Assembly (NCBI GenBank): GCA_039105265.1
Contig: JAPFFF010000061.1
Location: 558,001 to 622,000, forward strand
Length of the DNA stretch: 64,000 nt
Direction of reading: 5' to 3'
Source of the DNA: Tritrichomonas musculus
Taxonomy: Eukaryota; Parabasalia; Tritrichomonadida; Tritrichomonadidae
Shown here in pieces: positions 20,067-29,584 of the stretch. The notes under the pieces were generated by a model. The model saw nothing but the letters and a program-made list of their open reading frames with translations. It searched no databases and was not told where the DNA came from. The position numbers and the translations under genes are program-made. Numbering within the stretch: the first letter of the stretch is position 1; each line of letters opens with the position of its first letter.

Positions 20067-20712
20067 ATGTCGAATGTATTACGGAAAGCAAGAATATTAA
20101 GTTCTGAAAATGATGCTTCGGTAAAACAGAGCCAAGAAACTAATGTTGAAATCAAAATCAAACCCAACAAAGGTCTCAACCATTTAGTCAACCAGTTTTT
20201 TATCCAAACGTTCCACAGGTAACTCCACAATCAAATCCACAAGTTCAACCCCAAGGGATGTAAATTTTACTATACCGGAGGAGAATTCTCAATATCAATT
20301 TCAACCTCCAACAAGCAAAGCGCCAGCCGGAGCTGGCTTGCCTGCGACTATTGTCCGCGACAAGGGAATCGTAGACCTAGGAAATGAGATTGAAGACTTA
20401 ACTGTCAAGAACAAATTTTTAGAAACACTTCTTTCAATTTATGAATTGAATCCACTTCGTGTAAATAATTACTTGGTTTGTCACTCAAATTCATTGATGG
20501 AATTAATTAAAATACTAACACATGCTGATAAAGTTGAACTTATTATTGATGAAGATTCTGGTTGTAATGGATGTGTATCGAAGAATAAATATTTAGAAAT
20601 CCAACGAATTCTTGTCACAAAAGATGGTAAATCAAATGATTTGAAATATGGTTACAATGATGTTTATGCACAACTTGTTCGATATGGTATTTCACTTAAA
20701 TTATGTGTTTAA
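20067..20712 (+). pseudogene. SSENDASVKQ-family protein (element B), broken
   Basis: A conserved family with an N-terminal signature KARILSSENDASVKQ, a Pro/Gln-rich disordered middle, and a C-terminal domain (KNKFLETLLSIYELNPL, LVCHSNSLMELIKILT, ADKVELIIDEDSGCNGCVS, then ISLKLC). Copies occur in A, D and F, always just upstream of the membrane peptide and ATPase. Paired Cys residues in the CNGC segment could bind metal or form a disulphide. In B the middle carries two GC-rich hairpins (20322-20363). There is about one break. The function is unknown. Confidence 0.6.
20322..20363. repeat. Two GC-rich hairpins in the SSEND-family gene
   Basis: GCCAGC-CGGA-GCTGGC (20322-20337) and TTGTC-CGC-GACAA (20351-20363) lie next to each other in the variable middle of the gene and encode a tract (APAGAGLPATIVRDKG) that the A copy lacks. 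Confidence 0.7.
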
Positions 20713-20722
20713 ATTTATTCAA

Positions 20723-20854
20723 ATGATTTCTGAAATTCTTTTGGGAACTATTTTGGTTGTTCATGTTATTGAATTGTGTGTAATAATTGCTGTTTTCAAA
20801 GAAGATGAACCCCCTAAACTCACAGAGGAGATGCGTTCGAAGCTTTACTCATAA
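20723..20854 (+). CDS. Short single-span membrane peptide (element B)
   Basis: 43 residues: a hydrophobic helix from about residue 3 to 25 (ISEILLGTILVVHVIELCVI), then an acidic-basic tail EDEPPKLTEEMRSKLYS. Homologues with the same tail plan lie just upstream of the ATPase in A (36951-37082), D (43976-44087) and F (54853-55002). One membrane pass with a short soluble tail is seen directly. The role is unknown; conserved linkage to the packaging ATPase suggests a virion membrane or assembly function. Stop and next start are 3 bp apart. Confidence 0.65.
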   Translation: MISEILLGTILVVHVIELCVIIAVFKEDEPPKLTEEMRSKLYS

Positions 20855-20857
20855 TAA

Positions 20858-21805
20858 ATGTTAAAACCCAGCAAATTTGATTACAAAACAATATTTTTTT
20901 CAGATACTTCTGACTATGATGATGACTTTGAGTCATTCGAAGAACACAAGATGATTATGAAGCCTGTTATGATTGAAAAGCCCTCTCGCTCTGCGAGCTC
21001 GAGCTCTGCGAGATTTGATATTGATTTTGAAATGAATCGAGCGTACAAAAAAAATGAATCAAAAATAATGTCAGAATCTATTCGTCCAATTGGTCCTGGA
21101 ATCTATGCTAATTATAATTCTCTAAACATTATTGTTGGAGCACAGGGTAAAGGTAAATCACACATTGTATTAAGAGATATAATTCAAATATCTCGATTGA
21201 AGGAGTCAAATGTACATCAAATTGTGTATATTAGCAAGAATGGAATTATAAATGATTCAACATTTGAAGCTCAACGCGAATTGATAAATTTACCTGTGAA
21301 AGTTGTTTCCGACACAAATGCTGAAGCTTATTTAAAAGAATTGGATTTATGGAAGGAATTATATATTAAATATTCCAGCACAAGTAGGATTACGATTAAT
21401 GAAGATAAACTAGAAAAAATGTTTCAATTCCTTAATATCAATAAACTTGGAAAACCAAACGTTCCATTAAATACAATAATTCTGTGTGAAGACTTCATTA
21501 AATCGAAATTGTTAAAATCTGCTTACTTCACAAATTACATAACTCAATTGAGACACAAACATTCAATCGTTTATGTGAACGTTCAATTCTTCAAAGCGAT
21601 TCCAACAGATTATAAGAATAATTGTACTTCATTCTTTATTTTCAATGGATTCTCAAGGCAGAAGTTGAATTACATATATCAACAAGTTGTTATGCCAGTT
21701 GAATTTGAAGATTTGTGGAGACAATATAATCGAATGAAGAATCATGATTTTGTTTTGGTGAATACACGAGAAGGAAGTATTGAATTTATAAGATTCAACC
21801 AGTAA
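20858..21805 (+). CDS. A32/FtsK-like DNA-packaging ATPase (element B)
   Basis: 315 residues. The N-terminal 75 are variable and acidic. The core begins IRPIGPGIYANYNSLNIIVG and contains the Walker A GAQGKGKSH. The Walker B-like strand is NTIILCEDF. YITQLRHKHSIVYVNVQFF and SFFIFNGFSRQKLNYIYQQ follow, the latter with an Arg suited to an arginine-finger or sensor role. Genome-packaging ATPases of this class act at a capsid vertex; here the role is inferred from motif and neighbours. The N-terminal region carries a GC-rich palindrome tract (20985-21006) encoding SRSASSSSA. Confidence 0.85.
   Translation: MLKPSKFDYKTIFFSDTSDYDDDFESFEEHKMIMKPVMIEKPSRSASSSSARFDIDFEMNRAYKKNESKIMSESIRPIGPGIYANYNSLNIIVGAQGKGKSHIVLRDIIQISRLKESNVHQIVYISKNGIINDSTFEAQRELINLPVKVVSDTNAEAYLKELDLWKELYIKYSSTSRITINEDKLEKMFQFLNINKLGKPNVPLNTIILCEDFIKSKLLKSAYFTNYITQLRHKHSIVYVNVQFFKAIPTDYKNNCTSFFIFNGFSRQKLNYIYQQVVMPVEFEDLWRQYNRMKNHDFVLVNTREGSIEFIRFNQ
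20985..21006. repeat. GC-rich palindromes in the ATPase N-terminal region
   Basis: CTCGC-TCT-GCGAG (20985-20997) runs into the perfect palindrome GAGCTCGAGCTC (20995-21006). They encode a Ser/Arg/Ala tract not seen in the A and F ATPases, consistent with an in-frame addition. Confidence 0.7.
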
Positions 21806-21895
21806 GCACAAAAAAAATATTTTGGCTATGCTAAATCCGCTAGAAACCATACACAATTAACAGTTAACTGTTAAATAGACAAAAAAATATTCAAT

Positions 21896-22357
21896 TTATT
21901 CGTCAAGAACAATATCTTGATGGTTTCCTTTAAATATTTGTGGTTCAGGTATTTCATATTTCTCGCGAAGTTTCAAAATCATTTCTTGATTTGATTTGTT
22001 AATTCGTTCAATTGAATAATTGTAAAACGAATGTTCTTTAAATGTTTGAACATCTGTATTACCATTAACAAATGTTTCAAAAGAATTTATGTTAATCCTT
22101 CGTCGGAGATTTGATGTTAGAATTACATGTTCAAGATTCATATCTTTCAATTGATTTGGATAAATTCGTGTGATTTTTTTGTCAACGTTTGTTAATGAAA
22201 TGTATAACACACGAACAAGGTAAGTACCTTTTCCGATATTAATTGGAAATCGTTCACAAAGTAATGTAAAATCACATTTTTGATATTCATCTGGATTTGG
22301 AAGTAATGAGATTAATGAATTGATGTATTCATATACTCGAAGGTTGGTTGTTGTCAT
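21896..22357 (-). CDS. Conserved 152-aa-family protein (element B)
   Basis: 153 residues from MTTTNLRVYEYINSLISLLP, the start chosen by homology with A, D and F. Conserved blocks: QCDFTLLCERFPINIGKGTY, VRVLYISL, IRIYPNQLKDMNLEHVILTS, RRRININSFETFVNGN and the end IPEPQIFKGNHQDIVLDE. Always next to, and convergent with, the ATPase. No motif of a known enzyme family is recognised, though the strong conservation across four elements marks a core gene. An assembly or maturation partner of the ATPase is a guess from linkage. Confidence 0.65.
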   Translation of the reverse strand: MTTTNLRVYEYINSLISLLPNPDEYQKCDFTLLCERFPINIGKGTYLVRVLYISLTNVDKKITRIYPNQLKDMNLEHVILTSNLRRRININSFETFVNGNTDVQTFKEHSFYNYSIERINKSNQEMILKLREKYEIPEPQIFKGNHQDIVLDE

Positions 22358-22440
22358 TTGATTACAAAATAAAAAATTGAAAATAAATTTTAAAAATTGA
22401 GTTTCGGAAGAAATGACAAAAAAAATAATTGTTAATTGAT

Positions 22441-22836
22441 TTAATAAATTATACCAGATGGTGTATAACGTACACATCGAGAATCATTAGTCCAACAAAG
22501 ATTGTCAATATGATAATCAAATTTGTTATGATTAATATGCTTAACAAATTTATAATTATTAGGGTTTGGAATAAATTGTTTAGCGATTAATTCATGTTTT
22601 TTATATAATTTTCCGTTCAATTTAACATGTGGACAATTGTTTTTCATGATTTCTTCTAAAACACGTTCACCACGACCCAGTGTAATAATAAATGGAAATT
22701 CGGTTTGAATTGCATACTTGTATTCAAAATTAAGTAATGGAACATAAGTAGTATCAGGTTTTGATTCAATTATATATTTCAAAAATTCATCAAATATAAT
22801 TTCGTCAGCATATTCATGAATGTAATTTGTTGTCAT
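22441..22836 (-). CDS. HNH-endonuclease-like protein (element B)
   Basis: 131 residues. The C-terminal half reads LNGKLYKKHELIAKQFIPNP and then VKHINHNKFDYHIDNLCW, the pattern of phage/viral HNH homing-type nucleases (His-Asn-His with the NLxW end). The N-terminal half is short and unassigned. It is present in B only; A, D and F lack it beside the 152-aa-family gene, which suggests a later acquisition, as known for mobile HNH genes. Cleavage activity is inferred, not shown. Confidence 0.7.
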   Translation of the reverse strand: MTTNYIHEYADEIIFDEFLKYIIESKPDTTYVPLLNFEYKYAIQTEFPFIITLGRGERVLEEIMKNNCPHVKLNGKLYKKHELIAKQFIPNPNNYKFVKHINHNKFDYHIDNLCWTNDSRCVRYTPSGIIY

Positions 22837-22938
22837 TTTATAGTAGAAAAAAAAATTAAAAAAAAATTAAATTTGAAAAATTAATTTTGAGAAGATGACA
22901 AAAAAATAATTTCTAAACAGATTTTTTTCCGGTTAGTT

Positions 22939-23061
22939 TTGACATTGATTCCAGACATTGGTTATCAACATTTATTCGAGCGGAGGATTTCCTACGGACA
23001 TTTTTGACATTGGTTTCAGACCTTAGTTATCAACATTTATTCGTGTAGGAGTTTTCTCCTA
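22939..23061. repeat. Direct repeat with small hairpins between HNH and KilA-N genes
   Basis: A unit of about 41 bases (TTTTGACATTG ... TTATCAACATTTATTCG) occurs at 22939-22979 and 23003-23043. The copies are followed by small inverted repeats, AGGA-TT-TCCT after the first and TAGGAG-TTTT-CTCCTA after the second. The spacer is otherwise AT-rich and non-coding. Confidence 0.65.
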
Positions 23062-23091
23062 GACGCAAAAAAAATAATTTTGTTAATTGAT

Positions 23092-23829
23092 TTATTCCTG
23101 AAATTCGTTGAAATATGTTTCAATCATTTCATGTAAATCATCAAGTATTTCACGATTAATTGTAATTGTATTTCCATTAATATTAGCTTCTGTTTCATCG
23201 AAGTTTTCACGAATAATGTTTTTAATATCCAAATTAATGGTCATTGAAATAGGAAGGTTCTCTCTAAAGAACCATCTTTCATTCAAATCATCATAATGTG
23301 AACGAACTTTATAAAAATAATCCTTATGTCTTCGAACAAGATGAAGTTTCACATTTGCATTATCATCAGGAATTTGTTCAAGCCAAATAAGGTATTTATA
23401 ATCATGTTCACGATTATTTGGAACGACACGAGGAGTTATATTGTTAATTTGATTTTGTTTTTCATTGAGTTGATTTTGTAATTGAATTCGTTGTTGATTA
23501 AAGTATGAATCAAGAAGTTTCATAATTTGCCAAGAATATGCTGGGGAACACCAGATAGCAATATGATTAACAAGTAAACGGTGAACATAATATCCTCTTA
23601 ATTCATTTGAAAGATTTGGACGATTTTCATATAATTTTTCGCTTGCGGAAATTTCCGCACGCCCATATTTAAGTAATTCTTTAGTTGTTTTGTTATCAAG
23701 CCAGTCATTTACACGTTTATCAGAGTTGATTTGAAACATGTCATCAGATTTGGAGTGAATGATTCTAAGTTGTTCATTGTATTGTAAATATTCGTATTCA
23801 TCATTGATTGGTGTAACAATTGTGTTCAT
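23092..23829 (-). CDS. KilA-N domain protein (element B)
   Basis: 245 residues. Residues about 25-115 match the KilA-N DNA-binding domain as known in large DNA viruses and phages: MFQINSDKRVNDWLDNKTTK, LRGYYVHRLLVNHIAIWCSP and YSWQIMKLLDSYF. A Gln/Asn-rich helix follows, then a second domain with YKYLIWLEQ and LHLVRRHKDYF, like the C-terminal domains that accompany KilA-N/Bro proteins. The A copy at 29980-30753 is collinear. It lies upstream of PolB in transcription order. A DNA-binding or regulatory role is the family expectation. Confidence 0.8.
   Translation of the reverse strand: MNTIVTPINDEYEYLQYNEQLRIIHSKSDDMFQINSDKRVNDWLDNKTTKELLKYGRAEISASEKLYENRPNLSNELRGYYVHRLLVNHIAIWCSPAYSWQIMKLLDSYFNQQRIQLQNQLNEKQNQINNITPRVVPNNREHDYKYLIWLEQIPDDNANVKLHLVRRHKDYFYKVRSHYDDLNERWFFRENLPISMTINLDIKNIIRENFDETEANINGNTITINREILDDLHEMIETYFNEFQE
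23645..23660. repeat. Perfect 16-bp palindrome TGCGGAAATTTCCGCA in the KilA-N gene
   Basis: A perfect palindrome within the KilA-N frame. The A copy has TGCGGAATTTTCCGCA at the matching place (30502-30517), so the palindrome is shared by both elements although the flanking amino acids differ. Confidence 0.75.
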
Positions 23830-24694
23830 TTTTGAAGAAGAAAAAAAATTAAAAAAAATTAAATTTGAAAAATAAATTTTATTAATCCACTTTTTGAATA
23901 GAATAATATAAATGTGAAAATTTCATGTTTACAGTTGATTTGAGAATCTGATTTTTAAAATATATATTACTATATAAGTCCGCAATATAATTGTATAATT
24001 ACTTTGTTTCACTGAGCTAAAGAAGTTGATTATTAAAAATGTTAATATTTTTTTCACACTGATTTCATAGAATAAACTTATAATGATACTGTAAAACGTT
24101 GTTTTATTGATGTTCTTGTGTAACTAATTGCGATTAGCTATTTTATTTGAAATTTGAATTTTCAAGATATTAGATGAGATAATCATCTGAAACCAAAAAT
24201 CGAAAAAGTGGAATATTTGAAATCGGGGTTATGTGATGATTACAAATATATATGATATTTGTTCCAAAAGATGCTCTGGATATAAAATTCGAAAAATCGG
24301 AATTATCTGTAAAATTGAGAGACCATTGAATTTAAAAATTTTATAATTGAATAGAAGATGCCATGTATTCAAAATTACAGATTTCTCTGATGAATTTTAT
24401 TTAAGAAGTAATTCAATTTATCAGATTCTGCAGAATTCTTTCACAATTATTACAGAGAAATCGGATGATTTTAATTTGAATAGTAATTCAAAATTACAGA
24501 TTTGTCGGATGATTTTAATTTGAGAACTCTATCAAAAATACAGATTTGTCGGATGATTCTAATTTGAATAGTAATTCAATTTTACCGAAAAATTAGATTT
24601 ATAAGATAATTCAAATAACGAATAAAAAAAATATTTTTAATAATCACGTTTTTCATATATTTTTTCGAGTATGGGATTTCCCATAGTCGTCATT
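23830..24694. other. Non-coding AT-rich spacer with degenerate tandem repeats
   Basis: About 865 bases between the KilA-N and PolB genes contain no credible frame. The right part (24367-24600) has four to five degenerate units of about 44 bases with the core CAGATTTGTCGGATGATT and ATTCAAAATTA. A perfect hairpin TATGGGA-TT-TCCCATA (24670-24685) lies just beyond the PolB stop. It is the longest gene-free stretch in B; a replication or packaging site is possible but unproven. Confidence 0.6.
24367..24600 (+). repeat. Degenerate ~44-bp tandem repeat
   Basis: Units start near 24367, 24411, 24486, 24531 and 24573, with cores ATTCAAAATTACAGATTT and GGATGATTTTAATTTGA. Spacing is 42-45 bases between the clearest copies. 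No open frame. Confidence 0.65.
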
Positions 24695-27600
24695 TCATTG
24701 AATAATATAATCATTAGCAGTAATTCCTTTAACAAATGGTGCACATGAATTATTTTCTAAAACAATCATTTTTGTATGTAAACCAGTTAACGCATTTTTT
24801 TGAATAGTCAATTTTGACATTTGATTTCCATTCATTTGAAGATTAATATTCTTACCTTGTTTAACAGAATTGTTTTCAATAATTGATTTATAATCTGGAT
24901 ATTTAATATCATTCTTTTTAAGTGATACTCCTTTCAATTTTAATGATTTGGTTTGTCCATTATTATTCCAAATGGTGTAACATTTTGGAGCAAGTGCAAT
25001 TTGATTATCCCCATATTTCTCAACACTTAGACCTAATATCTTTTTTTCATCTTCGATTGTTCCAATATTAGGATTTGGCATGAATTTATAAATATGTTTG
25101 TCATAGTATTCTTTGTTTTTGATAATGTAATCGAAATTTTGAGTTGGTGGTTCATTTGGATTCCCGGCGATAGCCCAGTAATATGAATCGGTATCGAGGG
25201 ATGTTAAATGTAAACGTTCCATATCCAAGCATCGATTCATGAAATCATAATAGAATGTTAAATACCAGAATTTAGCATTATCAAGCGTCCAAAGTGATTC
25301 TTGGATGCAAGTTGTGCAATGATATGATTTGGGTGAATGTTGAATCATAAATGTGTTATCATTTAATTGAGCACCTCCCATGTATGTTTGTGAGATAATT
25401 GATTGGTAAGCCTTATTTGCATCACAGATTTTGATTTTAGAGAACTTCTCAGTATTCATTCCATCATATCCATAAGAACCATTCATACTGATTTTATAGA
25501 ACTTTTCATTCCCCTTTGATTTACCAGATATGATATCCTGACGTTTTTTCATAAATTCATTAACAAATTGGTTGAATCCAGTGTGACATTCATATTGTGA
25601 AACAGATTTGACATCATCGATTACCATTCCATGGTCAAGAAGGAACCAAAGGTAATAATTTGAGAAAACCATGTATTCCCCATTTGTGTCAAGCAACATT
25701 GTTAATTTACGTTCTTCCTTATCGATTGAATTTAAATTGTTTGATTTCATGTAATTGTACATGTATGAACCAATTGTTTCTTCATTATTTGTGATATTAA
25801 TGTTTCGAAATACTGGTGGGAAATTAATGAAATAATTGATTTTTGATTTGGGACAAGATAGTTTCACAACAGCATAGAAAACATAATTTGGTTTATTTGA
25901 AAAACGTGATTTTGAAGTTATGATTTTCATACAACGTTCTCGAGATTGTTTATCCTTTGCTTCAATCCTTCGAATGAAAGCACCTGGCATGAACATAATT
26001 CCTCCATGGTACTTAATAAATGGATGTGGATTTGAACTGAATGATGAAGGATAAAGTGAATTGAAATCAATTCCAAGAATATGTGTTTGAACGTTTTGAG
26101 TTTCATAAGAGATTACCTTGTTATTAATTCCGTCGTAACGGAATTTGTTGATATGAGTTTCACCTTTGATGTTAACACGATGCATTACATTTGATAATCC
26201 ACCAGCAATTGCATTTCGAATTGTATAATATTCATCTTCATTATTTATCAAAGTTGGAAGATGATGTAGTTTGCAATATTTTTTTAATTGAATTCTCAAT
26301 GCTGTTATTTTTGGGTCATCTCGTTTTCGAAGTCTATTACATTCAGCACAAGCCAACAAACAATTTGAAAATTCATGTCCAATATCATTGTTAATTCTAT
26401 CAAGAGTTGGTTTGTTTTGATATGTGAAATGCTCTTTGCAAAGATGACATTTACCCTTAATTGAGTCATTGTAAAGTTTGAGAAATGCTTTGTAATCATT
26501 GGACGAAACACATTTTGAAAGGTCTCTTTTAATTGGATGAGATAAGTTATATCGTTCATCTTGTTTGTAATAATTTTCACATTTGAATTGCCACCATTTA
26601 GGATTTGGAATGAATTCGTTGTATTTATGTATAGGATTGTAATTTTCATGAGGATTGAAATCCTTGTATGCCAAAGCATATTTTATACAAGATGCATTCT
26701 TAGATAATGATAGATTGGATATCAAATCAACTTTGTATTGAGCATTGAGTTGAATTAAATTGTCAATTGGTTTAATCATCATTTCAACATCATTGTCATT
26801 ATAAGCAAGCAAGTAATCCCATCGTGTTTTATAGTTTTTAGCATCTTCGAGATAGATTTGATAATCAGATTCTGAGAGTGGATTTTTTTGGTTGAGATAG
26901 CTGTCAAAGTCGTTGTATGAAAATGGTTCAGATTTAGATAATACTTCATTATAGTTTGATGAATTGACAGCCTCATATGGGAAAACCCCTTTCACAGAAT
27001 TAGTTTCACCACCAAAATCAATACCAAATTGTTTTAATGTACCTCCAGCAACAAATGATTGAGCATCAATGAATCGTAATTTTGTTGGAAGGTGGTCTGA
27101 AACAAGTATGAATTGTTTTAATGAAGATATTGTTCCAATTAATGAATTTGATTCAACATGCCAATGAGAGTAATTAAGATATTTCTTGAACAAATTAGAA
27201 TCAAATCTTGATGAATTAAATCCGAAAACGGTTATGGTATAAATATTTGTATCAATATCATAAATTTTATCAGCAGGGAGAAACGATTTGTCATAAACGA
27301 TTTTATCATTCAGTACTTCCATCGATTGTTCGAACAACCATGAAATCCATTCTGGAATAAACTCTTCAGAATCCTTTAATGAAAAGTGTTTTGTAATTAA
27401 TCCTGAAGATAATTTAACACATGAAGCAACAGAAAGAGGTATTAAACGTGAATTGATTACAGTTGAATCAGAAATCGATTTGTTAACTGATTGTTCCATC
27501 GTTTCAAAATCGTATGTCATATAATAAATGTTAGGTTTCCATTCTAAATCGTATGCCAAACAATATTCATAAACTGGATTATTTAAGATATGTGGACAGA

Positions 27601-29542
27601 ATGGAAGTGGTTCCTTGTTTGGAATAAAGTTCTTCTTGAAGACACCATCACAATGTTTGACATGAGATTCAAATCTAAACATATTTTCAGCTCCTCGATG
27701 AGTGTATGAATGACATTTTGGACAAATATGTATTTGAGTTAGTTTTTCAGGATTCTTAATATACATAATATGAATAATTTGGTCTTTCGAGAAAAGTAAT
27801 GCAGAATGAGTTGGATAAGATTTATCGAAAAACCATTGTTCAGATAAGTCATAATATGAAGAATTATCGTTTTTAGTGAACTCATAAATATTAATATTGA
27901 GATGATGTTTCTTAGCTAATTCTTCCATTTGTTCCATCGTTACTCCTTTGAATTCTTTGAGAATCTTTAATCCTTGTTTTGGAATTTTGGTGTTATATTC
28001 AATGTTATGTTCTTTGAGAAGGATTTTTTTAGCAACCTTAGTTCTATCTTGTACTCGATATTTTTGAGTGTCTGCAAGTTTATGTATTTCAACATTATTT
28101 ACAATTATGATATCACTCAAACAGATTGCAAGAAATCGATAGAAACATAATTTATCATCTTCATTGTCAGATATAATAAAATCATTTTTGATGAATTCTT
28201 CTGGTAAATCCTTGATATGTCCAGTAACCTTTCGCATTCGTGAGACAGTAAATGAAATTGAACCAACGATTGTTAATTTAGTTGATGAAGATGATGTTTC
28301 ATATGAATTGAGATTCGATTCAATATACATTTTAACATAATCAAGGTCCTGAATTGAATTTACAATAATTGGAATTGATTCTTTAAAGTTTCTCCATTTG
28401 ATTTCACGAGCCTCATATTCATATTTATTTTCATCAGATTCTTCACCAAAATTAACTGTAGGAGATTCAAATACACCAGATAATTGGAAATGAATTTTGA
28501 ATGGTTTTAGTTCTCTATCAAATACTTGTTGCAATGATTCGAAGATTTGATTTAATGATGAGATTTGATTGAAATAATAAATAACAATTGGGGAGCCATT
28601 GTATTGTTTCTGAGCAGTATTTGTTTCGGGATAGTTGTTATAATAATCCCAAACCTCAACTGCTTTATCAAAATCATGTGGTTCATTAATCATAAGATAA
28701 TCATTGTGTTTTGATTTAAATTTGTTATTGAATTTATCAAGATATTCATATAATTCTTCGTTTTCAGGAATGAAATATTCAAGTAAATGGGATTTATCGT
28801 GAATTTCTTTTTGTTCAATTTTCTTGAGATTCTCTTCTTTATTATATTGTTTAATTAATTTAATTGCATTATCGACTGCTTCATAAGCACGTTTAATTGC
28901 ATTTTCAAGTTTTTCTTTTTTCAATTGATTATCAAATTTGTTCTGAGAATTAATTCTTACAAGTTCATCTAAAGAATTGATTTGTTTGTATTCGTTTTTA
29001 TCAAATTTGTTGAAGAAATTATTATCATCACGAACTTGTTTATCATGAAATTCTTGATTGATTTGTTGTTGTTGTTCATTGAAATATTGATAATCAGATT
29101 CATTTGGTTGTTCATCTTCATAAAATGATTCACGATTTAATATATCTTGATAATTGTGTTCATAAGATTTATTTAATTCATGCTGTTTATTATAATATTG
29201 ATTATATGTTTCATTCAATTCATCATCATTAATCGATTCATTATTAATATAATCTAGATAATTTTGTTCATATTGACGACGATTTTGTTCATGAGTTATG
29301 AAATTATCAAGTTTTATCAGAAAATCATCACTATTATTAAAATCAAGCCCAATTATTTGTTGGGCATTATGTTGATTAAGATATGTATATAATGTTCTGA
29401 TATTTCGTAATTTAGCACCTCCTCGATATCGACGAGTATCTGCAATTTCAAGATTTTCATTAAGTCCTTGATTAATATTATTAATAGATTCAATAATATC
29501 GTCATTAGTAAAATCAATAAATGAATTTTGGTTGAAAGCCAT
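24695..29542 (-). CDS. polB: Family B DNA polymerase, protein-primed type, with extra domains (element B)
   Basis: 1615 residues. The N-terminal 500 are charged and coiled-coil-like. An OTU-like segment (DDKLCFYRFLAICL, later HSALLFSKDQIIHIMYI) and a zinc-finger-like HICPKCHSYTHRG ... HVKHC follow. Exonuclease motifs: YDFETMEQ, FGFNSSRFDSNLF and LLAYNDNDVEMM. Polymerase motifs: GIDFNSLYPSSFSS (A), KISMNGSYGYDG (B) and SLDTDSYYWAI (C). Between the exonuclease and motif A lies an HNH-like zinc module (KCHLC, LDRINNDIGHEF, LACAECNRLRKR). It replicates the element, presumably protein-primed, with all catalytic motifs visible. TATTTTTG precedes the start. Confidence 0.92.
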   Translation of the reverse strand: MAFNQNSFIDFTNDDIIESINNINQGLNENLEIADTRRYRGGAKLRNIRTLYTYLNQHNAQQIIGLDFNNSDDFLIKLDNFITHEQNRRQYEQNYLDYINNESINDDELNETYNQYYNKQHELNKSYEHNYQDILNRESFYEDEQPNESDYQYFNEQQQQINQEFHDKQVRDDNNFFNKFDKNEYKQINSLDELVRINSQNKFDNQLKKEKLENAIKRAYEAVDNAIKLIKQYNKEENLKKIEQKEIHDKSHLLEYFIPENEELYEYLDKFNNKFKSKHNDYLMINEPHDFDKAVEVWDYYNNYPETNTAQKQYNGSPIVIYYFNQISSLNQIFESLQQVFDRELKPFKIHFQLSGVFESPTVNFGEESDENKYEYEAREIKWRNFKESIPIIVNSIQDLDYVKMYIESNLNSYETSSSSTKLTIVGSISFTVSRMRKVTGHIKDLPEEFIKNDFIISDNEDDKLCFYRFLAICLSDIIIVNNVEIHKLADTQKYRVQDRTKVAKKILLKEHNIEYNTKIPKQGLKILKEFKGVTMEQMEELAKKHHLNINIYEFTKNDNSSYYDLSEQWFFDKSYPTHSALLFSKDQIIHIMYIKNPEKLTQIHICPKCHSYTHRGAENMFRFESHVKHCDGVFKKNFIPNKEPLPFCPHILNNPVYEYCLAYDLEWKPNIYYMTYDFETMEQSVNKSISDSTVINSRLIPLSVASCVKLSSGLITKHFSLKDSEEFIPEWISWLFEQSMEVLNDKIVYDKSFLPADKIYDIDTNIYTITVFGFNSSRFDSNLFKKYLNYSHWHVESNSLIGTISSLKQFILVSDHLPTKLRFIDAQSFVAGGTLKQFGIDFGGETNSVKGVFPYEAVNSSNYNEVLSKSEPFSYNDFDSYLNQKNPLSESDYQIYLEDAKNYKTRWDYLLAYNDNDVEMMIKPIDNLIQLNAQYKVDLISNLSLSKNASCIKYALAYKDFNPHENYNPIHKYNEFIPNPKWWQFKCENYYKQDERYNLSHPIKRDLSKCVSSNDYKAFLKLYNDSIKGKCHLCKEHFTYQNKPTLDRINNDIGHEFSNCLLACAECNRLRKRDDPKITALRIQLKKYCKLHHLPTLINNEDEYYTIRNAIAGGLSNVMHRVNIKGETHINKFRYDGINNKVISYETQNVQTHILGIDFNSLYPSSFSSNPHPFIKYHGGIMFMPGAFIRRIEAKDKQSRERCMKIITSKSRFSNKPNYVFYAVVKLSCPKSKINYFINFPPVFRNINITNNEETIGSYMYNYMKSNNLNSIDKEERKLTMLLDTNGEYMVFSNYYLWFLLDHGMVIDDVKSVSQYECHTGFNQFVNEFMKKRQDIISGKSKGNEKFYKISMNGSYGYDGMNTEKFSKIKICDANKAYQSIISQTYMGGAQLNDNTFMIQHSPKSYHCTTCIQESLWTLDNAKFWYLTFYYDFMNRCLDMERLHLTSLDTDSYYWAIAGNPNEPPTQNFDYIIKNKEYYDKHIYKFMPNPNIGTIEDEKKILGLSVEKYGDNQIALAPKCYTIWNNNGQTKSLKLKGVSLKKNDIKYPDYKSIIENNSVKQGKNINLQMNGNQMSKLTIQKNALTGLHTKMIVLENNSCAPFVKGITANDYIIQ

Positions 29543-29546
29543 TTAT

Positions 29547-29554
29547 CAAAAATA
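29547..29554 (-). promoter_or_regulatory. TATTTTTG motif upstream of PolB (element B)
   Basis: TATTTTTG on the minus strand ends four bases before the PolB start codon at 29542. It is a clear instance of the recurrent upstream motif. Confidence 0.6.
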
Positions 29555-29584
29555 AAAATGTGGAAAAAAATTAGTTCAAAAATT

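Noticed and set aside
24367-24600. CRISPR-like array
   Set aside because: Units are adjacent and degenerate, without unique spacers of constant length, and there are no cas genes.
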